DNA of 64,000 nucleotides. Source: Micromonospora saelicesensis (GTDB taxonomy: Bacteria; Actinomycetota; Actinomycetes; Mycobacteriales; Micromonosporaceae). The position numbers and the translations under genes were made by a program. The notes beneath the pieces were generated by a model. The model was not told where the DNA came from, made no database searches, and worked only from the letters and a program-made list of their open reading frames with translations. The stretch's first letter is position 1; each line of letters begins with the position of its first letter. This document shows, piece by piece, positions 57,798 through 64,000 of the stretch. The DNA lies in contig NZ_FMCR01000001.1 of NCBI RefSeq assembly GCF_900091575.1, positions 372,001 through 436,000 of the forward strand, read 5' to 3'.

Positions 57798-58978
57798 GCC
57801 CCGATGACCTGTTGGAACTTGCCCTCGTACTCCTTCTCCTGCTTCTCGTCCAGGGCCATGAACACCTTGGACTTCGACAGCAGCGCGTCGTCGGGGAAGA
57901 TCAGCGGGTTGGCGGCCAACTCTGGGTCGATCTTCTCCATCTCGGCCTGAGCGCCCTTGACCGGGCAGATGTAGTTGACGTACGCGGCCAGCTTCGCCGC
58001 GACCGCCGGCTCGTAGTAGTAGTTGATCAGCGCTTCGGCGTTGCCCTTGTGGGTGGCCTTGTTGGGGACCATCATGTTGTCGCTGTAGAGCATCACGCCC
58101 GAGTCCGGTGCGACGAACCGCACCTTCTCGTCCTCACCGGACAGTTGGATGACGTCGCCGGACCAGCCGATGCACGCGGCGATGTCGCCCTTGGCCAGGT
58201 CGGGGGCGTAGTCGTTACCGGTGAACTTGCGGATCTGCCCGGAGTCGACGGCCTTCTTGAGCTTGTTGAGGGCGTCGTCGAACTGGGCGGCGGTGAAGTT
58301 CGCCGGGTCGTGCCCGTTCGACCCGAGCAGCAGGCCCATGGTGTCGCGCATCTCGCTGAGCGCGGTCACCTTGCCCTTGAGGTCGGGGCGGGTGAGCAGT
58401 TCGTCGACCGTCCGCAGTTCCTTCGTGACGTTGCCGTTGTAGGCAAGGCCGGCGAGGCCGGACTGCCACGGAATGGAGATCCGGTTCTCGGCGTCGAAGG
58501 GGCGGTTGAGCAGCGATGGAAGCAGGTTGGCCTGCACGTTCGGGATCTTCGCCGGGTCCAGCTTCTGGATCCAGCCGAGCCGGATCATCCGGGCCGCCAT
58601 CCAGTCGGTCAGCACGATGATGTCCCGGTCGGTGCTCTGGCAGGCGGCTAGCTGGTTCTGCACCTTGCCGAAGAATTCGTTGTTGTCGTTGATGTCCTCG
58701 GTGTAGGTCACCTGAATGCCGGTCTTCGTGATGAACTCGTCGAGGCTCGGCCGCTTGGACTCGTCCTTCTCGTCGACGTCCATGTACTGCGGCCAGTTGG
58801 CGAAGGCCAGTTTCTTCTCGGTGCCGGAGAGGTCCTCGCTGACGCAGCCAGCTTCGGTCTGTTGCGCGCCCTTGGTGCCGCAGCCCGCGAGGCTGCCACC
58901 CATGGTGAGGAGGGCGGCCGAACCGAGAGTGCCGGTGAGCAGTCCACGCCGGGAGAGGGGCCGGAGGGGAGTACGCAT
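57794..58978 (-). CDS. potD: Polyamine-binding lipoprotein PotD
   Basis: A 394-residue extracytoplasmic solute-binding protein. The signal has twin arginines (LSRRGLLTGTLGSAALL) and ends in a lipobox SLAGC, so it may be a Tat-exported lipoprotein. The mature part has the PotD/PotF pattern: LAFANWPQYMDVDE, VTYTEDINDNNEFFGK, IIVLTDWMAARM and an aspartate/glutamate-rich pocket. The ATG at 58978 has AGGAG 6 nt upstream; the reading to 59050 is unsupported. It is first in potD-A-B-C-oxidoreductase-saccharopine dehydrogenase and divergent from the Lrp-type regulator. Confidence 0.94.
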   Translation of the reverse strand: MRTPLRPLSRRGLLTGTLGSAALLTMGGSLAGCGTKGAQQTEAGCVSEDLSGTEKKLAFANWPQYMDVDEKDESKRPSLDEFITKTGIQVTYTEDINDNNEFFGKVQNQLAACQSTDRDIIVLTDWMAARMIRLGWIQKLDPAKIPNVQANLLPSLLNRPFDAENRISIPWQSGLAGLAYNGNVTKELRTVDELLTRPDLKGKVTALSEMRDTMGLLLGSNGHDPANFTAAQFDDALNKLKKAVDSGQIRKFTGNDYAPDLAKGDIAACIGWSGDVIQLSGEDEKVRFVAPDSGVMLYSDNMMVPNKATHKGNAEALINYYYEPAVAAKLAAYVNYICPVKGAQAEMEKIDPELAANPLIFPDDALLSKSKVFMALDEKQEKEYEGKFQQVIGA

Positions 58979-59098
58979 GACGACTCCTAGGGGGTCATCG
59001 TCGGCGGGCGGGACGGGGAGGCGCGCCGGCGGGAATGTCGGGAGGGTCAAGTGCCATGGACGACTGATCCTGACATGAGGTGACCTCCCTTACAAGGG

Positions 59099-59114
59099 AT
59101 TCCGTTGCCGGAAT
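59099..59114. promoter_or_regulatory. Inverted repeat ATTCCG-N4-CGGAAT between potD and the Lrp-type gene
   Basis: A perfect 6-4-6 inverted repeat in the 214-bp divergent region. GGATTCCGTTGC, which includes its left half, recurs at 61025-61036 before the SpuC-like gene. Candidate Lrp operator. Confidence 0.5.
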
Positions 59115-59192
59115 AGCGATGCACGACGAAATACGCCAGACTACGCGGGGATACACGCGCGACATCACGATTCGGGACATGGGGAGCAGGCA

Positions 59193-59705
59193 ATGACAAA
59201 CCGGCAGCACGAGAACAGCAATGGCGGTCGACGCGTCGCTGTCCGTGACGGCGCCAATCACGCTCTGCTGGATGACGTGGCCAAGCAGATCATCGAGCAG
59301 CTCCAGGAGGACGGCCGCCGCCCGTACGCGACGATCGGCAAGGCGGTGGGGCTGTCCGAGGCAGCGGTCCGGCAGCGGGTGCAGCGACTGCTCGACTCCG
59401 GCGTGATGCAGATCGTGGCGGTGACCGATCCGCTCCAGCTCGGCTTCAACCGGCAGGCGATGATCGGCCTACGTACCGACGGCGACCTGGAAGCGGTCGC
59501 GGACCGGCTGGCCGAGTTGGACGAGGTCGACTACGTGGTGATCACCGCCGGGTCGTTCGACCTGCTCACCGAGGTGGTCTGCCGCAACGACGACCACCTG
59601 CTGGAGATCCTGCAACGGCTGCGCGCGGTGCCCGGGGTGCTCTCCACCGAGGCGTTCGTCTATCTCAAGCTTCGCAAGCAGACCTACACCTGGGGTACGG
59701 CCTGA
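59193..59705 (+). CDS. Lrp/AsnC-family transcriptional regulator
   Basis: A 170-residue feast/famine regulator with an N-terminal HTH (about 25-75: QIIEQLQEDGRRPYATIGKA, then LSEAAVRQRVQRLLDSGV) and a C-terminal RAM ligand-binding domain (about 85-165) with VVITAGSFDLLTEVVCRND. The first 22 residues are an unconserved hydrophilic lead. It is divergent from potD and is the probable controller of the polyamine/GABA genes; an amine or amino acid ligand is expected. ATG start at 59193. A palindromic repeat directly follows. Confidence 0.92.
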   Translation: MTNRQHENSNGGRRVAVRDGANHALLDDVAKQIIEQLQEDGRRPYATIGKAVGLSEAAVRQRVQRLLDSGVMQIVAVTDPLQLGFNRQAMIGLRTDGDLEAVADRLAELDEVDYVVITAGSFDLLTEVVCRNDDHLLEILQRLRAVPGVLSTEAFVYLKLRKQTYTWGTA

Positions 59706-59714
59706 GCTTCCCTT

Positions 59715-59789
59715 GATCACTCGGCTTTCCGGAAGTCGGGGTGTCCGGGCCGCCCTGATACCCCGGTTTCCGTGATCCCGAGTGGATCA
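59715..59789. repeat. Palindromic interspersed repeat, copy 3
   Basis: A 75-bp version: GATCACTCGG at the left (one base missing against GATCCACTCGG), CGGAAGTCGGGG, and CCGAGTGGATC at the right. Its right-hand TCA is the complement of the TGA stop of the DUF397 gene. Confidence 0.85.
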
Positions 59790-59993
59790 GCGGTGCGTTG
59801 TGTGGACCCTGTCGGCCGCGCCTAACGCGCCGACGAAAGACGCCCAGGCGGTCGGCGCGAAGGTCAGGGTGGCGCCGTCGCGGTCCTTGCTGTCGCGCAC
59901 CAGCACCCGGCCGGGCAGGTTGTCGGCCACCTCGACGCAGTCGCCACCGTTGTTGCTGCTGCGGGTCGCGGTGCGCCAGCGGGCGTCGGTCAT
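59787..59993 (-). CDS. DUF397 small protein
   Basis: A 68-residue DUF397 protein: ARWRTATRSSNNGGDCVEVAD, then VLVRDSKDRDGATLTFAPTAWASFVGAL. DUF397 proteins are regularly paired with XRE/DUF5753 regulators and in Streptomyces act as small partners or antagonists of them. The ATG at 59993 overlaps the XRE stop (ATGA). The TGA stop lies in repeat copy 3, so the last residues after the domain may be insertion-derived. Confidence 0.88.
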   Translation of the reverse strand: MTDARWRTATRSSNNGGDCVEVADNLPGRVLVRDSKDRDGATLTFAPTAWASFVGALGAADRVHTTHR

Positions 59994-60760
59994 GTCCATG
60001 TCGTGGCCACTTCCCTGATCAGCTCGATCGACCGGCGTTGGGGGAACGCCTCGCCGGTGACGCTCTCCCACCTGCGTCCCAGGCTAGCGACGTCGAGCGG
60101 ATCGGTCACGACCTGACCGCGGAGCTGGTTGTCGAGATACGCCAATTCCGTCCCGTCGGGCAGCCGGCCCAGCACGAAAGGGCCGGCCAGCCCGGTGTGC
60201 CACGGGCTCTCGGCCGGGATGACCCGGACCTGCACGTGCTCCCACTCGGCCACTCTCGCGAGGTGGGCCAACTGGTCGGCCATCACGGCGCGGTCGCCGA
60301 CCGGCCGGCGCAGCACCACCTCGTCGATCACCGCCACGAGTTGCGGTGGAGCGTCGCGGCACAGGACCGCCTGCCGTTCAAGGCGGCCCGCCACGATCTG
60401 GTCCACCTCGGACGGTGCGACCAGCCCACCGGTGCCCAGGATCGCGCGGGCGTACCCCTCGGTCTGGAGCAGACCCGGCACGAGCAGCGGCTGGTAGGAC
60501 CGGAGCGAGGTGGCGTCCTGTTCCAGTTCGGCCCACGGCCGGAACCACGGCAGGTCACGCCGGCGGAACGGCTCCGGCCAAAGGTCGGCCGCCTCCCGGC
60601 GCAGAACCTCGGCCACCGCCACCCGGGTACGCGGATGCGGAATGCGCCCCGAAGCAAGCCACCGCGCCGCCGTCTTCGGGTCGACGCGGACCTTCTCGGC
60701 CAACGACTCGACAGTCTCCCCCGCCTCGGCCATCGCCACCCGCAACGCCTCGTTCGCCAC
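59990..60760 (-). CDS. XRE-family regulator with DUF5753 domain
   Basis: A 256-residue protein. The N-terminal helix-turn-helix (about 1-60: MAEAGETVESLAEKVRVDPK, then TAARWLASGRIPHPRTRVAV) is followed by the DUF5753 domain (about 85-250) with YQPLLVPGLLQTEGYARAIL, VVLRRPVGDRAVMADQLAHL and LAYLDNQLRGQVV. It is coupled to the DUF397 gene. Such pairs are numerous in actinobacteria and often affect development or antibiotic production. The GTG at 60760 has GGGAGG just upstream. Confidence 0.9.
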   Translation of the reverse strand: MANEALRVAMAEAGETVESLAEKVRVDPKTAARWLASGRIPHPRTRVAVAEVLRREAADLWPEPFRRRDLPWFRPWAELEQDATSLRSYQPLLVPGLLQTEGYARAILGTGGLVAPSEVDQIVAGRLERQAVLCRDAPPQLVAVIDEVVLRRPVGDRAVMADQLAHLARVAEWEHVQVRVIPAESPWHTGLAGPFVLGRLPDGTELAYLDNQLRGQVVTDPLDVASLGRRWESVTGEAFPQRRSIELIREVATTWT

Positions 60761-61024
60761 CGGACCTCCCGCCGCTCATCCGTGCCGCAGCGGACGACTC
60801 GGGATCGTTCGCCCAGCAGGCGCACTGCGACGCCGCTCGATGCACGTTGCGGCGGACGATAGCCACGCTGCGTGTCCGTGTCTGCGACCTACCGGCGTGT
60901 TGCGGTGAGACGTGTTGGCGCGCAGCCAGGACGCCCCCCGACCGTCCCCGAAGTGCCCCACCAGCGTCCCAAGGCCCACGCCTCCGCTCCTGTCGACCGT
61001 CGGTCAACCGGTCGGCGGCAATAC

Positions 61025-61036
61025 GGATTCCGTTGC
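61025..61036 (+). promoter_or_regulatory. GGATTCCGTTGC motif before the SpuC-like gene
   Basis: Twelve bases identical to 59097-59108 in the potD/Lrp divergent region. Candidate binding site of the Lrp-type regulator. Confidence 0.4.
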
Positions 61037-61117
61037 ATGCGTGACGCCTCTGCGCTAAATCCGTCGCCAACCGACCGTGATACCGCCGATAACACTTGCT
61101 TCGGAGCCTGAGACTGT

Positions 61118-61126
61118 GCGATAACC
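61118..61126 (+). promoter_or_regulatory. GCGATAACC motif before the SpuC-like gene
   Basis: Third copy of the motif found twice in the patD divergent region, 57 bp upstream of the ATG and followed by GTTGGC. A one-base variant lies 32 bp further upstream. Confidence 0.4.
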
Positions 61127-61183
61127 GTTGGCAGAGCGGCCGGCCTCACCCCTTTGACCGGCCCGACGACCGATGGGGCTGAC

Positions 61184-62530
61184 ATGGCCAACGCCACCGA
61201 CCACCTCTGGATGCACTTCACCCGGATGGCGAGCTACTCCGCCGGTGAGGTGCCGACCATCGTGCGCGGCGAGGGAGCGTACGTGTGGGACGCGCAGGGT
61301 CGCCGCTACCTGGACGGGCTCGCCGGGCTCTTCGTGGTCAACGCCGGCCACGGCCGCACCGAGCTGGCCGAGGCCGCTGCCAAGCAGGCCAGCGAGCTGG
61401 CGTACTTCCCGCTCTGGTCGTACGCGCACCCGAAGGCCATCGAGCTGGCCGAGAGAATTGCCGCGCTCACCCCCGGCGACCTCAACCGGATCTTCTTCAC
61501 CACCGGCGGCTCCGAGGCCGTGGAGGCGGCGTGGAAGCTGGCCCGCGCGTACTTCAAGCGCACCGGGAAGCCCAACAAGTACAAGGTGATCAGCCGGTAC
61601 ATCGCCTACCACGGCACCTCCATGGGCGCCCTGTCGATCACCGGCCTGCCCGGGATCAAGAGCGACTTCGAGCCACTGGTGCCGGGCGCGATCAAGGTGC
61701 CGAACACGAACTTCTACCGGGCGCCCGAGCACGGCGACGACCCCGAGGCGTTCGGCCGCTGGGCCGCCGACGAGATCGGTCGGGCCATCGAGCGGGAAGG
61801 GCCGGACACGGTCGCCGCGGTCTTCCTTGAGCCCGTGCAGAACTCCGGCGGGTGCTTCCCCCCGCCGCCCGGCTACTTCGAGCGGGTACGGGAGATCTGC
61901 GACGCGTACGACGTGCTCCTCGTCTCGGACGAGGTGATCTGCTCGTGGGGGCGCTTGGGCGAGTACTTCGGCGCGGTGCGCTACGGCTACCAGCCGGACA
62001 TCATCACCACCGCCAAGGGCATCACCTCCGGCTACGCCCCGCTCGGCGCGATGATCGCCAGCGACCGGCTGATGGAACCGTTCCTCACCGAGACCGGCAT
62101 GTTCGCCCACGGAGTGACCTTCGGTGGCCACCCGGTCTCCTGCGCGGTGGCCCTGGCCAACCTTGAGGTGTTCGCCCGCGAGGACCTGGTCGGGCACGTA
62201 CGCGCCAACGAGGACGCCTTCCGGGCCACCCTGGAGAAGCTGTACGACCTGCCGATCGTCGGCGACGTCCGCGGCGACGGCTACTTCTACGGCATTGAAC
62301 TGGTCAAGGACAAGACCACCCGGGAGACCTTCACCGAGGCCGAGTCGGAGCGCCTGCTGCGCGGCTTCCTCTCGACCGCCCTGTTCCAGGCGGGCCTCTA
62401 CTGCCGGGCCGACGACCGGGGCGACCCGGTCATCCAGCTGGCCCCGCCCCTGATCGCCGAGCAGCAACACTTCGACGAGATCGAGCAGATCCTCCGCACA
62501 GTCCTGACCGAAGCCTGGACCAAGCTCTAA
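61184..62530 (+). CDS. Putrescine/polyamine aminotransferase (SpuC-like)
   Basis: Class III PLP aminotransferase of 448 residues. It shows FFTTGGSEAVEAAWKLARAY, the PLP-stacking YIAYHGTSMGALSITG, the acidic LLVSDEVICSWGRLGEYFG, and lysine K278 in IITTAKGITSGYAP. The long form with LDGLAGLFVVNAGHGRTEL matches the SpuC group, which moves the amino group of putrescine or related diamines to pyruvate. Its product, aminobutanal, is the substrate of patD in this window. The ATG at 61184 (MANATDHLWMHF) is chosen over 61154. Confidence 0.9.
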   Translation: MANATDHLWMHFTRMASYSAGEVPTIVRGEGAYVWDAQGRRYLDGLAGLFVVNAGHGRTELAEAAAKQASELAYFPLWSYAHPKAIELAERIAALTPGDLNRIFFTTGGSEAVEAAWKLARAYFKRTGKPNKYKVISRYIAYHGTSMGALSITGLPGIKSDFEPLVPGAIKVPNTNFYRAPEHGDDPEAFGRWAADEIGRAIEREGPDTVAAVFLEPVQNSGGCFPPPPGYFERVREICDAYDVLLVSDEVICSWGRLGEYFGAVRYGYQPDIITTAKGITSGYAPLGAMIASDRLMEPFLTETGMFAHGVTFGGHPVSCAVALANLEVFAREDLVGHVRANEDAFRATLEKLYDLPIVGDVRGDGYFYGIELVKDKTTRETFTEAESERLLRGFLSTALFQAGLYCRADDRGDPVIQLAPPLIAEQQHFDEIEQILRTVLTEAWTKL

Positions 62531-62544
62531 CCCCACCGACTGGT

Positions 62545-62604
62545 GTTGATCAAGAGGTTTGCGTCAAAAACGCACCGGATGATGACCGAAACCTCTTGAT
62601 CAAC
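62545..62604. terminator. 16-bp palindrome after the SpuC-like gene
   Basis: The arms 62545-62560 and 62589-62604 are perfect complements (left arm GTTGATCAAGAGGTTT). The 28-nt loop holds a smaller GCGT/ACGC hairpin. AT-rich against its flanks. It sits between convergent genes. Confidence 0.75.
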
Positions 62605-62651
62605 GCAGAGAGGAGCGCGGAGCGCCGGGGGGCCGGGCGCAGGGGGCCGGG

Positions 62652-63020
62652 TTAGTGGTTGGGGGGGATTACTCGGAGGTGGCCTCGGCGGCCGGTCTGG
62701 TGGGGGTTCTCCGGACGGTTCTGGTCCGGCTCCGGGGGACGGGGGGCCGGGCGGGCGGCTTCGCGGACCGCTTCGGCCAGCGCGACCAGGTCGTCCGTGG
62801 TGGGCGGCGGCGGCTCGAACTCGCCCTCGTGCCGGACGACGTCCCAGCCCCGCGGCGCGGTCAGGCTGCGGGCGTGCGGCTCGCACAGGTCGTACGTGTG
62901 CGGCTCGGCGAACGCCGCCAGCGGCCCCACCACCGCTGTCGACTCGTTGTAGACATAGGTCAATGTGGCGACCGCTTGCCGGGGGCAGCCGTTACGGGAG
63001 CAGCGCCGTGGTGACCTCAC
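62652..63020 (-). CDS. DUF3499 family protein
   Basis: A 122-residue actinobacterial protein: RCSRNGCPRQAVATLTYVYN, EPHTYDLCEPHARSLTAPRG, then a charged, proline-rich tail. The cysteines at about 7, 12 and 46 with a nearby histidine suggest a zinc site. Function unknown. The GTG at 63020 gives the conserved start. It is divergent from the zincin-like gene, in the same order as in M. tuberculosis (next to the manB-whiB2 block). Confidence 0.9.
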   Translation of the reverse strand: MRSPRRCSRNGCPRQAVATLTYVYNESTAVVGPLAAFAEPHTYDLCEPHARSLTAPRGWDVVRHEGEFEPPPPTTDDLVALAEAVREAARPAPRPPEPDQNRPENPHQTGRRGHLRVIPPNH

Positions 63021-63173
63021 GTGCGGCAGGGTATCTCCATTACCGGGTCCGGCGCATCGCTTCGCGTTGCGACACGCCCGTCATGGTGATCACAGTCGAC
63101 CGTCGTGGGCGCGCCGCGCCACGGGAGCGGCGCTGCCGCTGACCAGCCCGAGACGGGCGCTACCCTTTGCCTC

Positions 63174-63623
63174 ATGACGAGCCCGGAACACCGCCGCCCC
63201 GGCTCTGGCCGGCGTGTGCATCGTGACCGGCACGGGCGCGGCCTGCGCGGACGGCTGGTTCCGGCCACCGTGCCGCTGGCGCGGACCAAGGCCGAGGTCT
63301 TCGACGACCTGGTCCTGGACACCGTCGAGACGCTGGAGCGTCGGTTCGCCAAGGAGCTGGCCGGGGTCGAGTTCGCGGTCGAGGACGTCCCGCCGGACCT
63401 GAACGTCTACGACTCGGACGTGCTGGAGGACGGCGAGGTCCCGTTGGCCCGGCTGCTGCCCGGCCGCCCGGGCCGGCAGGAGGTGCCGCCGCGGATTGTG
63501 CTGTACCGGAGGCCCCTGGAGTTCCGGGCGATGGACCGTGAGGACCTCGCCGATCTCGTCCATGACGTGATCATCGAGCAGGTGGCGAACCTTCTCGGGG
63601 TGGACCCGGACGAGCTCGCCTGA
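63174..63623 (+). CDS. Zincin-like metallopeptidase-family protein without HExxH
   Basis: A 149-residue protein of the small zincin family (DUF1025/Zincin_1). An Arg/His-rich start (about 1-30) is followed by the compact domain LDTVETLERRFAKELAGVEF, PRIVLYRRPLEFRAMDREDL. Where classical members have HExxH, this one reads VHDVIIEQVANLLG, so zinc proteolysis is unlikely. The same loss is common in actinobacterial members. No clear ribosome-binding site precedes the ATG at 63174, so a leaderless message is possible. It is convergent with whiB. Confidence 0.85.
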   Translation: MTSPEHRRPGSGRRVHRDRHGRGLRGRLVPATVPLARTKAEVFDDLVLDTVETLERRFAKELAGVEFAVEDVPPDLNVYDSDVLEDGEVPLARLLPGRPGRQEVPPRIVLYRRPLEFRAMDREDLADLVHDVIIEQVANLLGVDPDELA

Positions 63624-63677
63624 GCCAACCCCCGAGCGGAGAGTCGGGCGGCCCCCACCGCCTCGACCTCACACCGC

Positions 63678-63935
63678 TCAGGCGGCCCGCCGCTTCAACT
63701 TGCGCCGCTCCCTCTCGGAGAGCCCACCCCAGATGCCGAACCGCTCGTCGTGACCCAGTGCGTATTCGAGGCACTCGGTCTTGACCTCGCAACGCGAGCA
63801 GATTCGCTTCGCCTCGCGGGTCGAGCCGCCCTTCTCGGGAAAGAACGCCTCGGGGTCGGTCTGCGAGCACAACGCCCGCTCCTGCCACTCCGGCGCGTTT
63901 CCGAGCAGGTCGGCCACCTCAAGCTGGCCGTCCAT
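63678..63935 (-). CDS. whiB2: WhiB-family iron-sulfur regulator (WhiB2/WhmD type)
   Basis: An 85-residue Wbl protein with the four [4Fe-4S] cysteines C23, C46, C49 and C55 (CSRC in the middle), the turn GIWGG (67-71) and a basic DNA-binding tail ERERRKLKRRAA. The stretch EWQERALC and TDPEAFFPEKGG fit the WhiB2/WhmD/WhiB group, which controls septation and sporulation with a WhiA-type partner. The ATG at 63935 follows AAGGAGG with 7 nt spacing; the TTG one codon earlier is less likely. The 65 bp to the window edge are upstream region. Confidence 0.95.
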   Translation of the reverse strand: MDGQLEVADLLGNAPEWQERALCSQTDPEAFFPEKGGSTREAKRICSRCEVKTECLEYALGHDERFGIWGGLSERERRKLKRRAA

Positions 63936-64000
63936 CAAATGCCTCCTTGTCGCGCACCGGCGTCATCGCCGCTGCAACCCCCCACGCGAAAGGCGTGCTT

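Larger units (their letters stand above)
60761..61183. other. 423-bp intergenic region upstream of the XRE and SpuC-like genes
   Basis: No convincing gene is seen; the short open frames here lack family-like sequence. The right half has the regulatory-looking motifs GGATTCCGTTGC (61025-61036), CCGATAACA (61086-61094) and GCGATAACC (61118-61126). It also carries the promoter of the divergent XRE gene. Confidence 0.6.

Noticed and set aside
60872-61111. Small plus-strand gene in the 423-bp gap before the SpuC-like gene
   Set aside because: No ribosome-binding site, no conserved pattern, and it covers the candidate regulatory motifs.

Overview
The window is high-GC DNA (GC-rich third codon positions almost throughout) from an actinobacterium. 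Gene content points to a Micromonosporaceae-type genome (Micromonospora or relatives): mtrA-mtrB-lpqB, a WhiB regulator, DUF3499, XRE/DUF397 pairs, a long-form hibernation factor, and WXG100-linked polymorphic toxins. The genus is an inference; no rRNA is present to settle it.

Layout. 0-6.6 kb: release factor 2 (cut by the left edge), a PadR regulator, the proline-catabolic pruA, a membrane protein, a DUF6912-like protein, a BldC-like small HTH protein and an Rv3235-like protein. 6.7-17.97 kb: secA, two translationally coupled genes each with two GNAT domains, hpf, comF, then the overlapping lpqB, mtrB and mtrA. 18.1-21.5 kb: an efeUOB iron-uptake operon with two IdeR/DtxR-like boxes in front. 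21.9-28.7 kb: ahcY, manA, a CDF transporter, a SIS-domain phosphosugar isomerase-like gene, a Trm112-like gene and manB. The order secA-hpf-comF-lpqB-mtrB-mtrA-ahcY-manA-SIS-manB, together with DUF3499-zincin-whiB at 62.6-63.9 kb, matches the order I recall around secA1 to whiB2 in Mycobacterium tuberculosis.

Between manB and DUF3499 lies about 34 kb of accessory DNA. (i) 31.1-36.6 kb is a type VII-type polymorphic toxin locus: a YbaB-like protein, a small helical partner, a 1,326-residue toxin with a papain-like deamidase domain and a second C-terminal domain, and two small unknown proteins likely to be immunity proteins. A divergent deaminase-SUKH-like fusion sits beside it. (ii) 37.9-42.2 kb and 52.2-62.5 kb together encode polyamine import (potABCD), transamination (SpuC-like), aminobutyraldehyde oxidation, GABA transamination and a further aldehyde dehydrogenase, with an Lrp-type regulator. 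(iii) 43.0-47.6 kb is a van-like operon: response regulator, sensor kinase, a serine/threonine PLP enzyme, a D-Ala-D-X ligase and a VanX-type D,D-dipeptidase, with no vanH. (iv) 47.9-51.0 kb is a GAF regulator, an ExaC-type aldehyde dehydrogenase and DUF779.

The most unusual non-coding feature is a 76-bp palindromic repeat with three copies in the window (5.8, 30.7 and 59.7 kb). Two copies supply the stop codon of a neighbouring gene, and one runs into the 5' end of the endonuclease V gene. Further long palindromes lie at 12.04, 51.07 and 62.55 kb. No tRNA, rRNA, CRISPR array, insertion sequence or transposase gene was seen.
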